The notes below the pieces were generated by a model. That model was not told the DNA's origin. It saw only the letters and a list, made by a program, of their open reading frames with translations, and did not search any database. DNA of 7,353 nt from Candidatus Bipolaricaulota bacterium. Lineage in GTDB: Bacteria; Bipolaricaulota; Bipolaricaulia; UBA7950; UBA9294. The position numbers and the translations under genes are program-made. The DNA lies in the NCBI GenBank assembly GCA_021163015.1, contig JAGGXO010000068.1, positions 1 through 7,353 on the forward strand. The letters run 5' to 3'. Below are positions 1 through 5,609 of this stretch, piece after piece. Numbering within the stretch: the stretch's first letter is position 1; the number at the start of each line of letters is the position of its first letter.

Positions 1-1
1 A

Positions 2-616
2 GTGGATGTACGCTGGATCATGGAATGGTTCAACCCGGCGGCGGCAAAGGAAGCTACTGAAGCCCTCATTGCTGATGGCTGCGACGCATTTGCGTTTACC
101 GAAGACTCACCAACCGTCGTACAGGTAGCGGGTGAAAACGGGCTTCTCAGCTTCGCTCACTACTCTCCGATGTATCGCTTCAGCAAGGACTACTGCGTGT
201 CTGGTGAACTCGTTCACTGGGATGCAATCTATGCCGACTTCTTGGCCAAGGTATATGCTGGTGTCTACACGGCGAAGAACCTTGAGAACGTCGACTACTG
301 GTGGCTCCTCGGACAGGGAGCGGTGGAAATGGGTGCCCAGCCTGGGATGCCGATCAACCCCGCCTACGTGGACAAGCTGAAGGCGGTTACGGTTGACGAT
401 CCCGTATTGGGAACGGTCAGCGTTTACGATCTCATCCAGGATCGCATTGCAGAGATGTCCGATCCTTCCATGGTCTTCGATCCCTTCGACGGTCCAGTCA
501 ACGACCGCAAAGGGAACCTCCAAGTGCAGGTCGGTTCGCGCATGAGCGTACTTGAGCTAACCACGATGGAGTGGGCGGTGGAAGGTATCATCGGGCCGTG
601 GCCAGGTGAGCCGTAG
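2..616 (+). CDS. BMP/PnrA-family ABC transporter substrate-binding protein, C-terminal part
   Basis: This is the C-terminal ~204 residues of a BMP (basic membrane protein/PnrA-like) periplasmic or lipid-anchored binding protein, a family that delivers nucleosides or related small ligands to an ABC permease. The reading frame is open at the left edge, so the true start and signal peptide lie outside the window; whole family members are about 330-380 residues. Recognisable features are WIMEWFNPAAAKEA near the start, the segment ADGCDAFAFTEDSPTVVQVAGE (a family-typical stretch that reads 'Q/D-G-aDv...-D-sp..vqaAee'), then the HYSPMYRF segment, and W..G.GAVEMG in the second lobe. The gene ends in TAG and is followed 18 bases later by a strong terminator, so it is the last gene of its unit. 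The ligand cannot be told from this fragment. The family call is from recalled sequence pattern, not a search. Confidence 0.82.
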   Translation: MDVRWIMEWFNPAAAKEATEALIADGCDAFAFTEDSPTVVQVAGENGLLSFAHYSPMYRFSKDYCVSGELVHWDAIYADFLAKVYAGVYTAKNLENVDYWWLLGQGAVEMGAQPGMPINPAYVDKLKAVTVDDPVLGTVSVYDLIQDRIAEMSDPSMVFDPFDGPVNDRKGNLQVQVGSRMSVLELTTMEWAVEGIIGPWPGEP

Positions 617-633
617 AGTATAGCAGGATTACC

Positions 634-663
634 AACGGCCCTCAGTTATGAGGGCCGTTTTTT
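634..663 (+). terminator. Rho-independent terminator of the BMP gene
   Basis: A perfect 11-bp stem (AACGGCCCTCA / TGAGGGCCGTT) with a GTTA loop is followed by a run of six T on the plus strand. It lies 18 bases after the BMP stop codon. On the minus strand there is no T-run after the stem, so it is probably one-directional, although it also faces the end of the minus-strand operon that stops at 757. Confidence 0.93.
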
Positions 664-756
664 CGTGTTAAGAGCTAAGAAGCTCGGACCAAGCTCATTC
701 ACCGGATCAACCGTGATCTGCGGAGAAGGACAAGTGAAGACTATATGGTTGGTGAT

Positions 757-1905
757 TTAACGCAAACGGAAGTCGCGCGTCCCACCGGCCAGGTTGTCGC
801 CACCGTAGTCAATAGTCACGAGGGCACGGTAAATCCCCGCCGGTAGCGGTGACTCGGAATCATCTGCCACTGAAAGGACACGCTCCTTGCCCGGGAGAAG
901 CGGGAACTCATCTATCGCGAGCGTCCGTACAGCATCACCATGTTGGTTGATGACGTTGATCGTTCCAGTTGGCCGTAGCTGTACATTGCCGGTGTTGGCA
1001 AATGTGACCTTGAATGTTAACGGATCGCTTTCCACTTTGCGTACGCTCTTCACTTCACCCGATAGCTCTTCCGATCCAGGGATCGTCTCGTAAACCTTGA
1101 CCCCGAAGCGTTCGATGGCAAGAACAGTTGCCCCTTGGCGCTGCTGCGGGCGGGGAGAGCCCTGGACGAAGATCATCGCCCAGTACATACCGGATACGTC
1201 ACTATTTGGAACGACGACACGAAAGCTGACCGGCTGTGTTCCCCCAGGGGCGACGGTGAACGTTTGCGGGGAAGCAGTGATCCAGTCGCCGCAGGAGCGG
1301 GCGACGGTGGTGAACTCCCCTTCCGCGTTGTCGACCGGCTCGATGTCGACATGCGAGGAGAACGTCTCATCGATGCGCAGGCCGCCAAAGTCCTGCAGCG
1401 CGTGCACATGCAGATTTACGGTGACTGTTCCATCTGCTTCAGTGGAAACGATCGTGCGCGTGATGGCCACGGGTCCAGCTGTCGATTCGATCGGAGCTGT
1501 AGTGCCAGCAGAGAGGAGCTTCGGCTCGCCCGCAACTTGGCCCTGTGATGATGGGCTTCCGCTGGCGTAGGTACCGCTGAGGGTGATGCCATCGTTTGGA
1601 GGGGTGACGCGGTACTTGACGTCCAACTCGTCTCCCTGCTTGAACTCACGCGCAAACAGCCAGCGAGCACTGTCAAGTGTCAGAAAGTCGTTCTCGCCGT
1701 TCTCTGTCCGCGTCCAATCCCCCATGTATACAGTCACATCTTGTGAGTCGGATTCATTGTTGATTACCTGAAACGTGTACGTGTCGCTTGCCCCAGGTGC
1801 CAGGTGCAGATCAAACTCGATCTGCGTGATCTGTAGAGCAAAGGAGCTGATGCTAACACTTGCAAGAATCGCTGCGAAAAACAGAACAAACCTTACTGGC
1901 CTCAT
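757..1905 (-). CDS. Secreted PapD/WxLIP-like chaperone candidate for the adjacent beta-rich secreted proteins
   Basis: The product is 382 residues with a signal peptide (basic MRPVR, hydrophobic core, cleavage likely after SFA at residue 23). After that it is beta-rich and looks like a chain of immunoglobulin-like domains. Residues ~25-60 read LHLAPGAS...QVINNESDSQDV, and residues ~212-248 read SPQTFTVAPGGTQPVSFRVVVP...SGMYWAMIFV. This 'P-x-x-F-x-v-x-P-G-g-x-q-x-V' followed by 'G-x-Y-x-a-x-i-x-v' pattern is typical of PapD-like pilus chaperones and of DUF916/WxLIP proteins. Residues ~295-382 form a further domain ending PAGIYRALVTIDYGG. I chose the ATG at 1905 because AAGGAGG lies 5-6 bases upstream and the signal peptide begins there; an in-frame extension to 2010 runs into the upstream gene. 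It is the last gene of the unit, 53 bases after the gene ending at 1959. The family assignment is by pattern only; binding to the neighbouring proteins is inferred from gene order. Confidence 0.68.
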   Translation of the reverse strand: MRPVRFVLFFAAILASVSISSFALQITQIEFDLHLAPGASDTYTFQVINNESDSQDVTVYMGDWTRTENGENDFLTLDSARWLFAREFKQGDELDVKYRVTPPNDGITLSGTYASGSPSSQGQVAGEPKLLSAGTTAPIESTAGPVAITRTIVSTEADGTVTVNLHVHALQDFGGLRIDETFSSHVDIEPVDNAEGEFTTVARSCGDWITASPQTFTVAPGGTQPVSFRVVVPNSDVSGMYWAMIFVQGSPRPQQRQGATVLAIERFGVKVYETIPGSEELSGEVKSVRKVESDPLTFKVTFANTGNVQLRPTGTINVINQHGDAVRTLAIDEFPLLPGKERVLSVADDSESPLPAGIYRALVTIDYGGDNLAGGTRDFRLR

Positions 1906-1958
1906 CTTTCCCTCCTTACTGCTATTCTGCCAGATCCTAGCAACAGAATTCAACCAGG

Positions 1959-2902
1959 CTAACGTGAGGTCGCGGTATAGACTAGCGTGATAGAATAGTC
2001 TCCCTCGCACTCGGCAGTCGTCGGTGTATAGCGATAACCGAGCGTGTGATGAGACTTCCCTAGCCCGGTACTAGACGTGATGGTCACCGGTTGCACTTTG
2101 AGCCCGCTTGCCGAATGAAACGCGGACCTATCAACCTGCCAGAAGAAGACGAACAACAGATCACCGCTGTAGCATGGTGGCGTGGATATCGATCCAACCT
2201 GAAGCGCTAGATCCCAACCCGCAGGTGAGTTACTGATGATGAAGGCTCCGTCATCGAGCGATTCGCGCGCTGGCAGACCAGTTCCCATCACATAACCCGA
2301 GCCATCGACGGTGCCAAGATCGATCGATTTCTTCATCAAAACGAGTATCCAATCTTTGACACGCCGATACAGGGTGACATCCTGGCTCACAACATACAAC
2401 TGATACGACCCCCAGGAAACTATCACCCGATAGGTAAGGGTCACTGCGCAGTCCCCCGGAGGATCGACGGTGGTGAGAAGATACTCATAATCGATCGGAA
2501 TGGCTACTGTCCCTGTTGTACTTTGTCCCGATGCGACTTTGTACCAGGTGGCGAGTGCAGAGAATGGTACGTAGTCCCTACCTGTATCGCTTGCCGCCAA
2601 TACAAACGCGAGAGATCGATTCTCGAGGTGGATGATGCATCTACTTCCAAGACCCAATTCAGATAAGCCAGCCGTTGTGGACGACAGTGACAGCGTTATA
2701 CAGCAAAGCGAGAGGTTGGAACGCCCCCGCCATCCAGTGCAGCTCCAGTAGACGAGGAAGTATCGATCGTTCCTAAATCAATATCAGGTTGGACCGTAAG
2801 ACACATCTCGTTGCCCCATCGGTCGTTGCAGTTCGTTGTTGAAAAAGCGACGAGGCCAACGAAGAGAAGGATGAAAAAGGAGAGAACTATTCGCCTAGAC
2901 AT
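1959..2902 (-). CDS. Two-domain secreted beta-rich protein, homologue of the 2952-3449 product, with an apparent frameshift
   Basis: Two adjacent minus-strand reading frames together form one protein of about 314 residues. Frame 1 starts at the ATG at 2902 (MSRRIVLSFF..., a signal peptide ending near STTNC) and runs through QPDIDLGTID to a TAA at 2696-2698. Frame 2, shifted by -1, continues at about 2699 with TLSLSSTTAGL and runs to the TAG at 1959-1961. Each half carries one copy of the domain in the upstream protein: DLGT(I/V)D at the start and TYRVIVS or LVYTATSR at the end. Domain 2 matches the upstream product closely (QDV..., W(I)..L, IDLGTVDGS, A.II.N..AGW.L, Y.YTP...GDY.I). The junction GCTGTATAACG would read in frame if it were two bases shorter or one longer. 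There is no strong SD before 2902; an alternative GTG lies at 2938. It could be a recent pseudogene, an assembly error or two separate polypeptides. Confidence 0.72.
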
Positions 2903-2912
2903 TTTAGGTAAT

Positions 2913-2936
2913 GGAGCGGCCCCGAGAGGCCACTCC
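2913..2936 (-). promoter_or_regulatory. Intercistronic hairpin before the two-domain gene
   Basis: A 9-bp inverted repeat (GGAGTGGCC / GGCCGCTCC on the minus strand, one T-G wobble, 6-base loop) lies between the stop at 2952 and the ATG at 2902. It has no following T-run, so it is not a standard terminator. It could stabilise the upstream message or lower translation of the downstream genes. The role is inferred. Confidence 0.5.
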
Positions 2937-2951
2937 ACACGATTTAGTATA

Positions 2952-3449
2952 CTACTTCGCGGTCGCTGTGTAGGTGACGATCACGCGATAATCACCGGAT
3001 GCGTCGTCCCAGCTTGGAACATACTGATAATTAATATCAGTCGCGCTTCCAATACCAGCGCTCGAGCCGCTTAAGATCTGGGTGTTGCTGAGGCTGCCGG
3101 TCCACGCTCCCAGTTCTCCGCCGTCCATCTGAAAACGCGAAAGATTGGCAGCGATATATCCGGTAGCGCTCGCAGCAGTGACCGAAAGGGTGAATCCAGC
3201 CGCATTGTTGGTGATCACATATGCGCTGTGACTTTCGCCATCGGTGATCGGCTCCCATTCACCGGTTGCCGGGTTATACTGACTACCATCAACCGTCCCC
3301 AGGTCCACCTTCTGATCTGGAACATACAAGATAATCCAGTTATTGGTGTGCCAATTCACCTGCACATCCTGTGGATTGGCCGCCCAAACAGCGACTCCTA
3401 AACTGATTGCTACTGCTACTATCAAAATCGATACAAAAAGCCTCTTCAT
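2952..3449 (-). CDS. Small secreted beta-rich protein, DLGTVDGS family (unit A)
   Basis: The product is 165 residues: a signal peptide (MKRLF, long hydrophobic core, VWAA at 21-24) followed by one beta-rich domain. Marks of the domain are NNWIILYVPDQKVDLGTVDGS (about 36-56), an AYVITNNAAGFTLSV segment (about 76-90) and a C-terminal strand DYRVIVTYTATAK. The overall plan (export signal, 'LG/FG' turn, 'N-x-x-A/W-x-L-x-V', final Y-T-A-T strand) is shared with the 3975-4397 and 4986-5426 products and recalls WxL, spore-coat-U or DUF4402-type surface proteins, but I do not recognise an exact family. The mature part has no cysteine. The ATG at 3449 is chosen because AGGAGG ends 8 bases before it and the signal peptide starts there. 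It heads a three-gene unit with the two-domain homologue and the chaperone candidate, and is led by the riboswitch at 3456-3714. Confidence 0.85.
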   Translation of the reverse strand: MKRLFVSILIVAVAISLGVAVWAANPQDVQVNWHTNNWIILYVPDQKVDLGTVDGSQYNPATGEWEPITDGESHSAYVITNNAAGFTLSVTAASATGYIAANLSRFQMDGGELGAWTGSLSNTQILSGSSAGIGSATDINYQYVPSWDDASGDYRVIVTYTATAK

Positions 3450-3516
3450 GTTAAGCACCTCCTAATGGTTTTGTTTCATGAGCATCTTGCAGCTCTGCCA
3501 CCATTAGGTACACCAC

Positions 3517-3647
3517 GGCAGCCTGACAATCTTTCTGCAGCTTCAGCGTTCGTTGCTTTCTAACTCAATGAACCCTAAGAACCCAACGAACCCTCTAAAC
3601 CCGAAAGACTCACGGCTTTGCGCCCCGGGATCACTCCCGGTTTGCCC
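3517..3647 (-). promoter_or_regulatory. Inner c-di-GMP-I aptamer, unit A
   Basis: The 5' core GGGCAAACC - 6-bp hairpin with GTGA loop - GGCGCAAAGCC occupies 3647-3614, and the 3' strand CAGGCTGCC occupies 3525-3517. The P2 hairpin (CCGGGA-GTGA-TCCCGG) is identical in all three units. The P3 arm between the halves is unusually long (about 88 bases) and contains the 9-base repeats at 3564-3602. Confidence 0.85.
3564..3602 (-). repeat. 9-base tandem repeat with G-quadruplex potential inside the inner P3
   Basis: On the minus strand GGGTTNNNN repeats four times, followed by a degenerate GAGTT copy. The four GGG tracts at 3602-3600, 3593-3591, 3584-3582 and 3575-3573 are separated by exactly six bases each, which fits a G3N6 quadruplex pattern in the leader RNA. 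Shorter, decayed versions are present in units B and C. Confidence 0.75.
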
Positions 3648-3810
3648 TTTCGTCCATACCTTTATAGGCCGTAGCTTTGCGCCCCGCTCTTTCAAACGGT
3701 TTGCCCTTTAATGCTTGTGAGAGGCAACAAAGGTCAATCTCTGGTATAGCTAACACCTATTTCGCCTACCACCTCCTTCTTGCTCAAGGCAAGCAACTTG
3801 CAACACCTAT

Positions 3811-3838
3811 ATTATACGCTTTATGCTAGTGATATCAA
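3811..3838 (-). promoter_or_regulatory. Sigma70-type promoter of unit A
   Basis: The minus strand shows TTGATA (3838-3833), a 16-base spacer and a perfect TATAAT (3816-3811). Transcription would begin near 3804, giving a leader of roughly 355 bases that contains the whole riboswitch. Confidence 0.78.
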
Positions 3839-3928
3839 CCGAGACCTCTTAAGCCGAGGAACAGAGCGGAAGATCGTGCACTGGGATAGGATGCGTTGCA
3901 TACTGCGTGAACCGAGAAGGTAGATTGC

Positions 3929-3960
3929 TGAGGGGCTGGGAAACAACATCCAGCCCCTCA
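3929..3960 (-). terminator. Hairpin just after the unit B gene, possible 3' end
   Basis: A perfect 11-bp stem (TGAGGGGCTGG / CCAGCCCCTCA) begins 14 bases after the TAA of the 3975-4397 gene. No T-run follows on either strand, so a classical intrinsic terminator is not supported. A stabilising 3' stem or a non-canonical terminator is more likely. A comparable stem sits at the same distance behind the unit C gene. Confidence 0.5.
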
Positions 3961-3974
3961 AGCATGGTTTGGCC

Positions 3975-4397
3975 TTAGTTGGCAGCGACGGTGTAAGTGA
4001 TCGTTGCGGTGTAGGTATCTGGATCCATCGAACGAAGGTTATTCAGACTGTATCCAACGGCTATGTCGTCGTTGCCGCTGCCCTCGTCAGAGGAAAGGGA
4101 AACGCTCAAGTGATCGCTGCCTACTCCAGTTACGGAGAAGCTAAGCGTCCACTTGGTGTTGCTGAACACATGGAGGGTGTTCGCGTTGTCCTCACTCACA
4201 GAGTCGACACCAGAAACGATCTGACCGAAGTTAAATGCGTTGTCGTCGATCGTGAGTTCAATGAATCCCTGGATTGTCCACGATACGTTGTCCATTGCAC
4301 TGTTTGATGCAGGTTTCTTCGCTAGAGCGACTGCACCAAGAATACCTACTGCCAAGCCAAGTACCAACAGACCTACAAAAAACCTATTAATCCTCAT
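3975..4397 (-). CDS. Small secreted beta-rich protein, FNFGQI family (unit B)
   Basis: The product is 140 residues. The signal peptide is MRINRF plus a long Leu/Val/Gly core, with cleavage likely at ALA (residues 24-26). The mature domain reads DNVSWTIQGFIELTIDDNAFNFGQI (about 36-60), SEDNANTLHVFSNTKW (about 68-83), GSDHLSVSLSS, GYSLNNLRSMDP and a final strand YTATITYTVAAN. It is a close paralogue of the 4986-5426 product and a distant relative in plan of the 2952-3449 product. It has no cysteine and is acidic, as secreted structural beta-proteins often are. The ATG at 4397 is chosen because GGGAGG ends 8 bases upstream and the signal peptide starts there. It is a single-gene unit with its own promoter and nested riboswitch, and a stem-loop behind it. 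No enzymatic motif is visible; a structural or adhesive role is inferred. Confidence 0.87.
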   Translation of the reverse strand: MRINRFFVGLLVLGLAVGILGAVALAKKPASNSAMDNVSWTIQGFIELTIDDNAFNFGQIVSGVDSVSEDNANTLHVFSNTKWTLSFSVTGVGSDHLSVSLSSDEGSGNDDIAVGYSLNNLRSMDPDTYTATITYTVAAN

Positions 4398-4458
4398 CGA
4401 AAGCACCTCCCAATGGTTTATCTGAGCACATCTAGTGACTCGGCTACCATCAGGCCGC

Positions 4459-4579
4459 GGCAGCCCGGCGGCCTCTTCAAGTCCTTTCGTTCTTCGCGTT
4501 CAACTAAGATGAACCCAAGGAACTCTATGAACTTGGAAGGTCCGTGGCTTTGCGTCCCGGGATCACTCCCGGTTTGCCC
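4459..4579 (-). promoter_or_regulatory. Inner c-di-GMP-I aptamer, unit B
   Basis: The core GGGCAAACC - GTGA-loop hairpin - GGGACGCAAAGCC lies at 4579-4546 and the 3' strand GCCGGGCTGCC at 4469-4459. The G20, A47 and C92 equivalents of the known family are all present. Between outer and inner 5' cores lies a small hairpin GCTCA-TAAC-TGAGC (4601-4588). Confidence 0.87.
4499..4534 (-). repeat. Degenerate 9-base repeats in the inner P3, unit B
   Basis: The minus strand reads as loosely repeated AAGTTCATA, GAGTTCCTT, GGGTTCATC units, the same series as in units A and C but with only one intact GGG tract. The ends GTTCA and TGAAC can also pair. Confidence 0.5.
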
Positions 4580-4683
4580 TTCACTCTGCTCAGTTATGAG
4601 CGTTGCCTAGAAGGTCCGTAGCTTTGCGTCCCGCCCTTTCGAGCGGTTTGCCTTTTGTAGATGCCTCGTTGAGGATCTAGTTG

Positions 4684-4706
4684 TTGCAGCGGCCAATCCG
4701 CTGCAA
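4684..4706 (-). promoter_or_regulatory. Conserved leader hairpin, unit B
   Basis: A perfect 9-bp stem TTGCAGCGG / CCGCTGCAA with a 5-base loop lies in the leader just before the outer aptamer. The same stem is present in unit C (5716-5738) with a different loop sequence. Confidence 0.6.
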
Positions 4707-4724
4707 TCTTCGTATCTTTCTTAT

Positions 4725-4760
4725 GCCAGAGGGGCAGAGCATGTCCACTGCTCTTCTGGC
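4725..4760 (-). promoter_or_regulatory. Leader hairpin near the unit B 5' end
   Basis: The minus strand can pair GCCAGA with TCTGGC and, inside that, AGAGCA with TGCTCT, giving a long interrupted stem. It lies about 45 bases after the expected transcription start. Its role is unknown. Confidence 0.45.
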
Positions 4761-4776
4761 GTTCTGGGCATTTCTC

Positions 4777-4797
4777 TCTCGGTTCACTTGTCAATGA
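4777..4797 (-). other. Conserved block just downstream of the unit B start site
   Basis: The minus strand TCATTGACAAGTGAACCGAGA is shared exactly with unit C (5817-5837). It contains TTGACA, but no fitting -10 box lies downstream of it, so it is not a promoter core. The part TCTCGGTTCAC (plus strand, 4777-4787) is an exact inverse of GTGAACCGAGA at 3907-3917 on the other side of the unit. Confidence 0.55.
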
Positions 4798-4808
4798 CCC
4801 ACACCTAT

Positions 4809-4837
4809 AGTATACCTGGAAAGCGGAAATCTTAGAC
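4809..4837 (-). promoter_or_regulatory. Promoter of unit B
   Basis: The minus strand has GTCTAA (4837-4832), 17 bases, then TATACT (4814-4809). The -10 box is good; the -35 is poor against TTGACA, but TGTCTAA at exactly this distance is repeated in unit C, which supports a real promoter, possibly activator-dependent. The leader would be about 400 bases. Confidence 0.65.
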
Positions 4838-4940
4838 AGAAACGGATGCTAAAACCTATGAACTATGCCAAACAGGGCTTGAGCGGTCACTTGGAGTGTG
4901 TAAGAGACATGATGTAGACCCTGCAAACCGAGAAGATGGT

Positions 4941-4972
4941 GCTTCGGGGACCGATTGCGCGGCCCCCGAAGC
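4941..4972 (-). terminator. Hairpin just after the unit C gene, possible 3' end
   Basis: A 9-bp stem GCTTCGGGG / CCCCGAAGC begins 13 bases after the TAA of the 4986-5426 gene. As behind unit B, no T-run follows, so it may protect the transcript end rather than act as a normal terminator. Confidence 0.5.
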
Positions 4973-4985
4973 GCTCGTTGAACTC

Positions 4986-5426
4986 TTACTTGGCAGCAAC
5001 AGTGAAGGTGACGGTCGCGGTGTAGCTACCAGGATCCATCGAACGAAGGTCGTTCAAGCTGTAACCGACGGTTACGTTGCCATCGCCATCGCCTTCGCTG
5101 GCGGAAAGGGAGACACCCAGGTGGTCGCTTCCCGTTCCACTTACGGTGTAAGTGAGCACCCACTCTGTGTTGCTGAACACGGACAGGGTATTTGCATTGT
5201 CCTCACTGACGGAGTCTACGCCAGCATCGATCTGACCGAAGTCAAACGCGCTGTCATCAATCGTCATGTTGATGAAGCCCTGGACCGTCCAGGAAACACT
5301 GTCAATCACGGTATCTGAAGCATTCTGGTCCTTTCCGTGTCCGGGTTTCGCCAAAGCGACCGCACCAAGAATGCTCACTGCCAAAACCAACACCAACAGG
5401 CCTACCATAAACTTGTTAATCCTCAT
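4986..5426 (-). CDS. Small secreted beta-rich protein, FDFGQI family (unit C)
   Basis: The product is 146 residues and a close paralogue of the unit B protein. It has a signal peptide (MRINKFMVGLLVLVLAV..., cleavage likely at ALA, residues 24-26), a short polar linker PGHGKDQNAS that unit B largely lacks, and a beta-rich domain. Shared blocks are SVSWT(V)QGF, F(D)FGQI, DSVSEDNANTL.VFSNT.W, GSDHL.VSLS, VGYSLN.LRSMDP and a final YTAT.T(F)TVAAK. Strongly kept residues cover the whole domain, so both copies appear functional. The ATG at 5426 is preceded by GGGAGG with 8 bases between; the longer frame to 5459 would start inside the riboswitch. It is a single-gene unit with its own promoter and nested riboswitch. 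Substrate, partner and assembly are not visible in the sequence; an exported structural subunit is the best inference. Confidence 0.87.
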   Translation of the reverse strand: MRINKFMVGLLVLVLAVSILGAVALAKPGHGKDQNASDTVIDSVSWTVQGFINMTIDDSAFDFGQIDAGVDSVSEDNANTLSVFSNTEWVLTYTVSGTGSDHLGVSLSASEGDGDGNVTVGYSLNDLRSMDPGSYTATVTFTVAAK

Positions 5427-5490
5427 TGAAAGCACCTCCCAATGGTCTTTTGAGTGCATCTAGCAACTCGGCCACCATTAGACTGCTTGC

Positions 5491-5609
5491 GGCAACCCGG
5501 CGGCCTTTCAAGGCCTGATGTTCTTTGCGTTCAACTCAATGAACCCAAGGAACCCTATGAACTTAAAAGGTCCGTGGCTTTGCGTCCCGGGATCACTCCC
5601 GGTTTGCCC
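5491..5609 (-). promoter_or_regulatory. Inner c-di-GMP-I aptamer, unit C
   Basis: The core GGGCAAACC - GTGA-loop hairpin - GGGACGCAAAGCC lies at 5609-5576, and GCCGGGTTGCC, the exact family 3' signature, at 5501-5491. Its P3 arm starts CGGACCTTT and returns AAAGG. A perfect 12-base palindrome GCTCGTACGAGC (5620-5631) sits between this core and the outer core. Confidence 0.9.
5530..5564 (-). repeat. 9-base repeats in the inner P3, unit C
   Basis: The minus strand runs AAGTTCATA, GGGTTCCTT, GGGTTCATT, GAGTTGAAC. This is the same repeat series as in unit A with two intact GGG tracts. Confidence 0.55.

Larger units (their letters stand above)
3456..3714 (-). promoter_or_regulatory. Nested double c-di-GMP-I (GEMM-I) riboswitch, unit A
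   Basis: On the minus strand the outer aptamer begins with P1 strand GCATT (3714-3710), then AAA and the core GGGCAAACC - GAAA hairpin - GCAAAGC (3706-3674). After the inner aptamer comes its 3' half: GTACCTAATGGTGGCAG, then AGCTGC with the ligand-binding C at 3489, then P1 strand GATGC (3486-3482). Outer P3 is AGGTAT (3661-3656) with GTACCT (3511-3506). G20 and A47 equivalents are present, so c-di-GMP is the predicted ligand. The strand CCTAATGGT (3508-3500) can alternatively form a perfect 9-bp helix with ACCATTAGG (3469-3461), which covers the start of AGGAGG. Family identity rests on recalled consensus; the nesting is my reading. Confidence 0.85.
4404..4664 (-). promoter_or_regulatory. 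Nested double c-di-GMP-I (GEMM-I) riboswitch, unit B
   Basis: Outer aptamer on the minus strand: P1 strand GCATCTA (4664-4658), A-rich link, core GGCAAACC - GAAA hairpin - GCAAAGC (4652-4621), P3 left strand ACC-TTC-TAGGC (4615-4605). Its 3' half follows the inner aptamer: GCCTG-AT-GGT (4455-4446), AG, CCGAGTCAC with the binding C at 4435, then TAGATGT (4434-4428) closing P1. The 9-base strand CCTGATGGT (4454-4446) can instead pair with ACCATTGGG (4417-4409), covering the start of the GGGAGG SD. In this copy both helices use G-T wobbles where unit A has Watson-Crick pairs. Confidence 0.86.

Noticed and set aside
1097..1570. Plus-strand open frames opposite the chaperone candidate
   Set aside because: Low-complexity, Ser/Arg/Cys-rich composition typical of antisense shadows, without SD; the minus-strand frame has signal peptide, SD and domain patterns.
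2690..2712. Canonical programmed -1 frameshift site
   Set aside because: No X-XXY-YYZ slippery heptamer is present at the junction (the bases are GCTGTATAA), and I see no clear downstream pseudoknot.
3601..3706. CRISPR-like or short direct repeats (GCTTTGCG...GGTTTGCC occurring six times across the window)
   Set aside because: These are the conserved riboswitch cores; spacing and variation follow aptamer structure, not a repeat-spacer array.
3456..3714. Ordinary side-by-side tandem GEMM-I riboswitches
   Set aside because: The first core in each leader lacks a local GGGTTGCC-type 3' half, while a matching 3' half with P1 and P3 complementarity lies beyond the second aptamer in all three units.
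3969..4307. Plus-strand open frame opposite the unit B gene, and the similar one at 4896-5318 opposite unit C
   Set aside because: They mirror codon bias of the real minus-strand genes, have no SD or signal, and resemble each other only because the antisense genes are paralogues.
4446..4466. Alternative fold in which the inner 3' strand GGCTGCC pairs with GGTAGCC downstream, which would suggest an OFF switch
   Set aside because: It pairs well in unit B but needs three wobbles in unit C and is shorter in unit A, whereas outer P3/P1 pairing is supported in all three. It remains a possible minor fold.
4621..4652. A cGAMP-sensing (GEMM-Ib) variant
   Set aside because: That variant has A at the position equivalent to G20 of the Vc2 aptamer. 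All six cores here have G directly before CAAACC, so c-di-GMP is the better prediction.
4777..4797. TTGACA in the conserved leader block as a -35 box
   Set aside because: No usable -10 box lies 15-19 bases downstream in unit B or C; TATACT/TATATT lie upstream of it.
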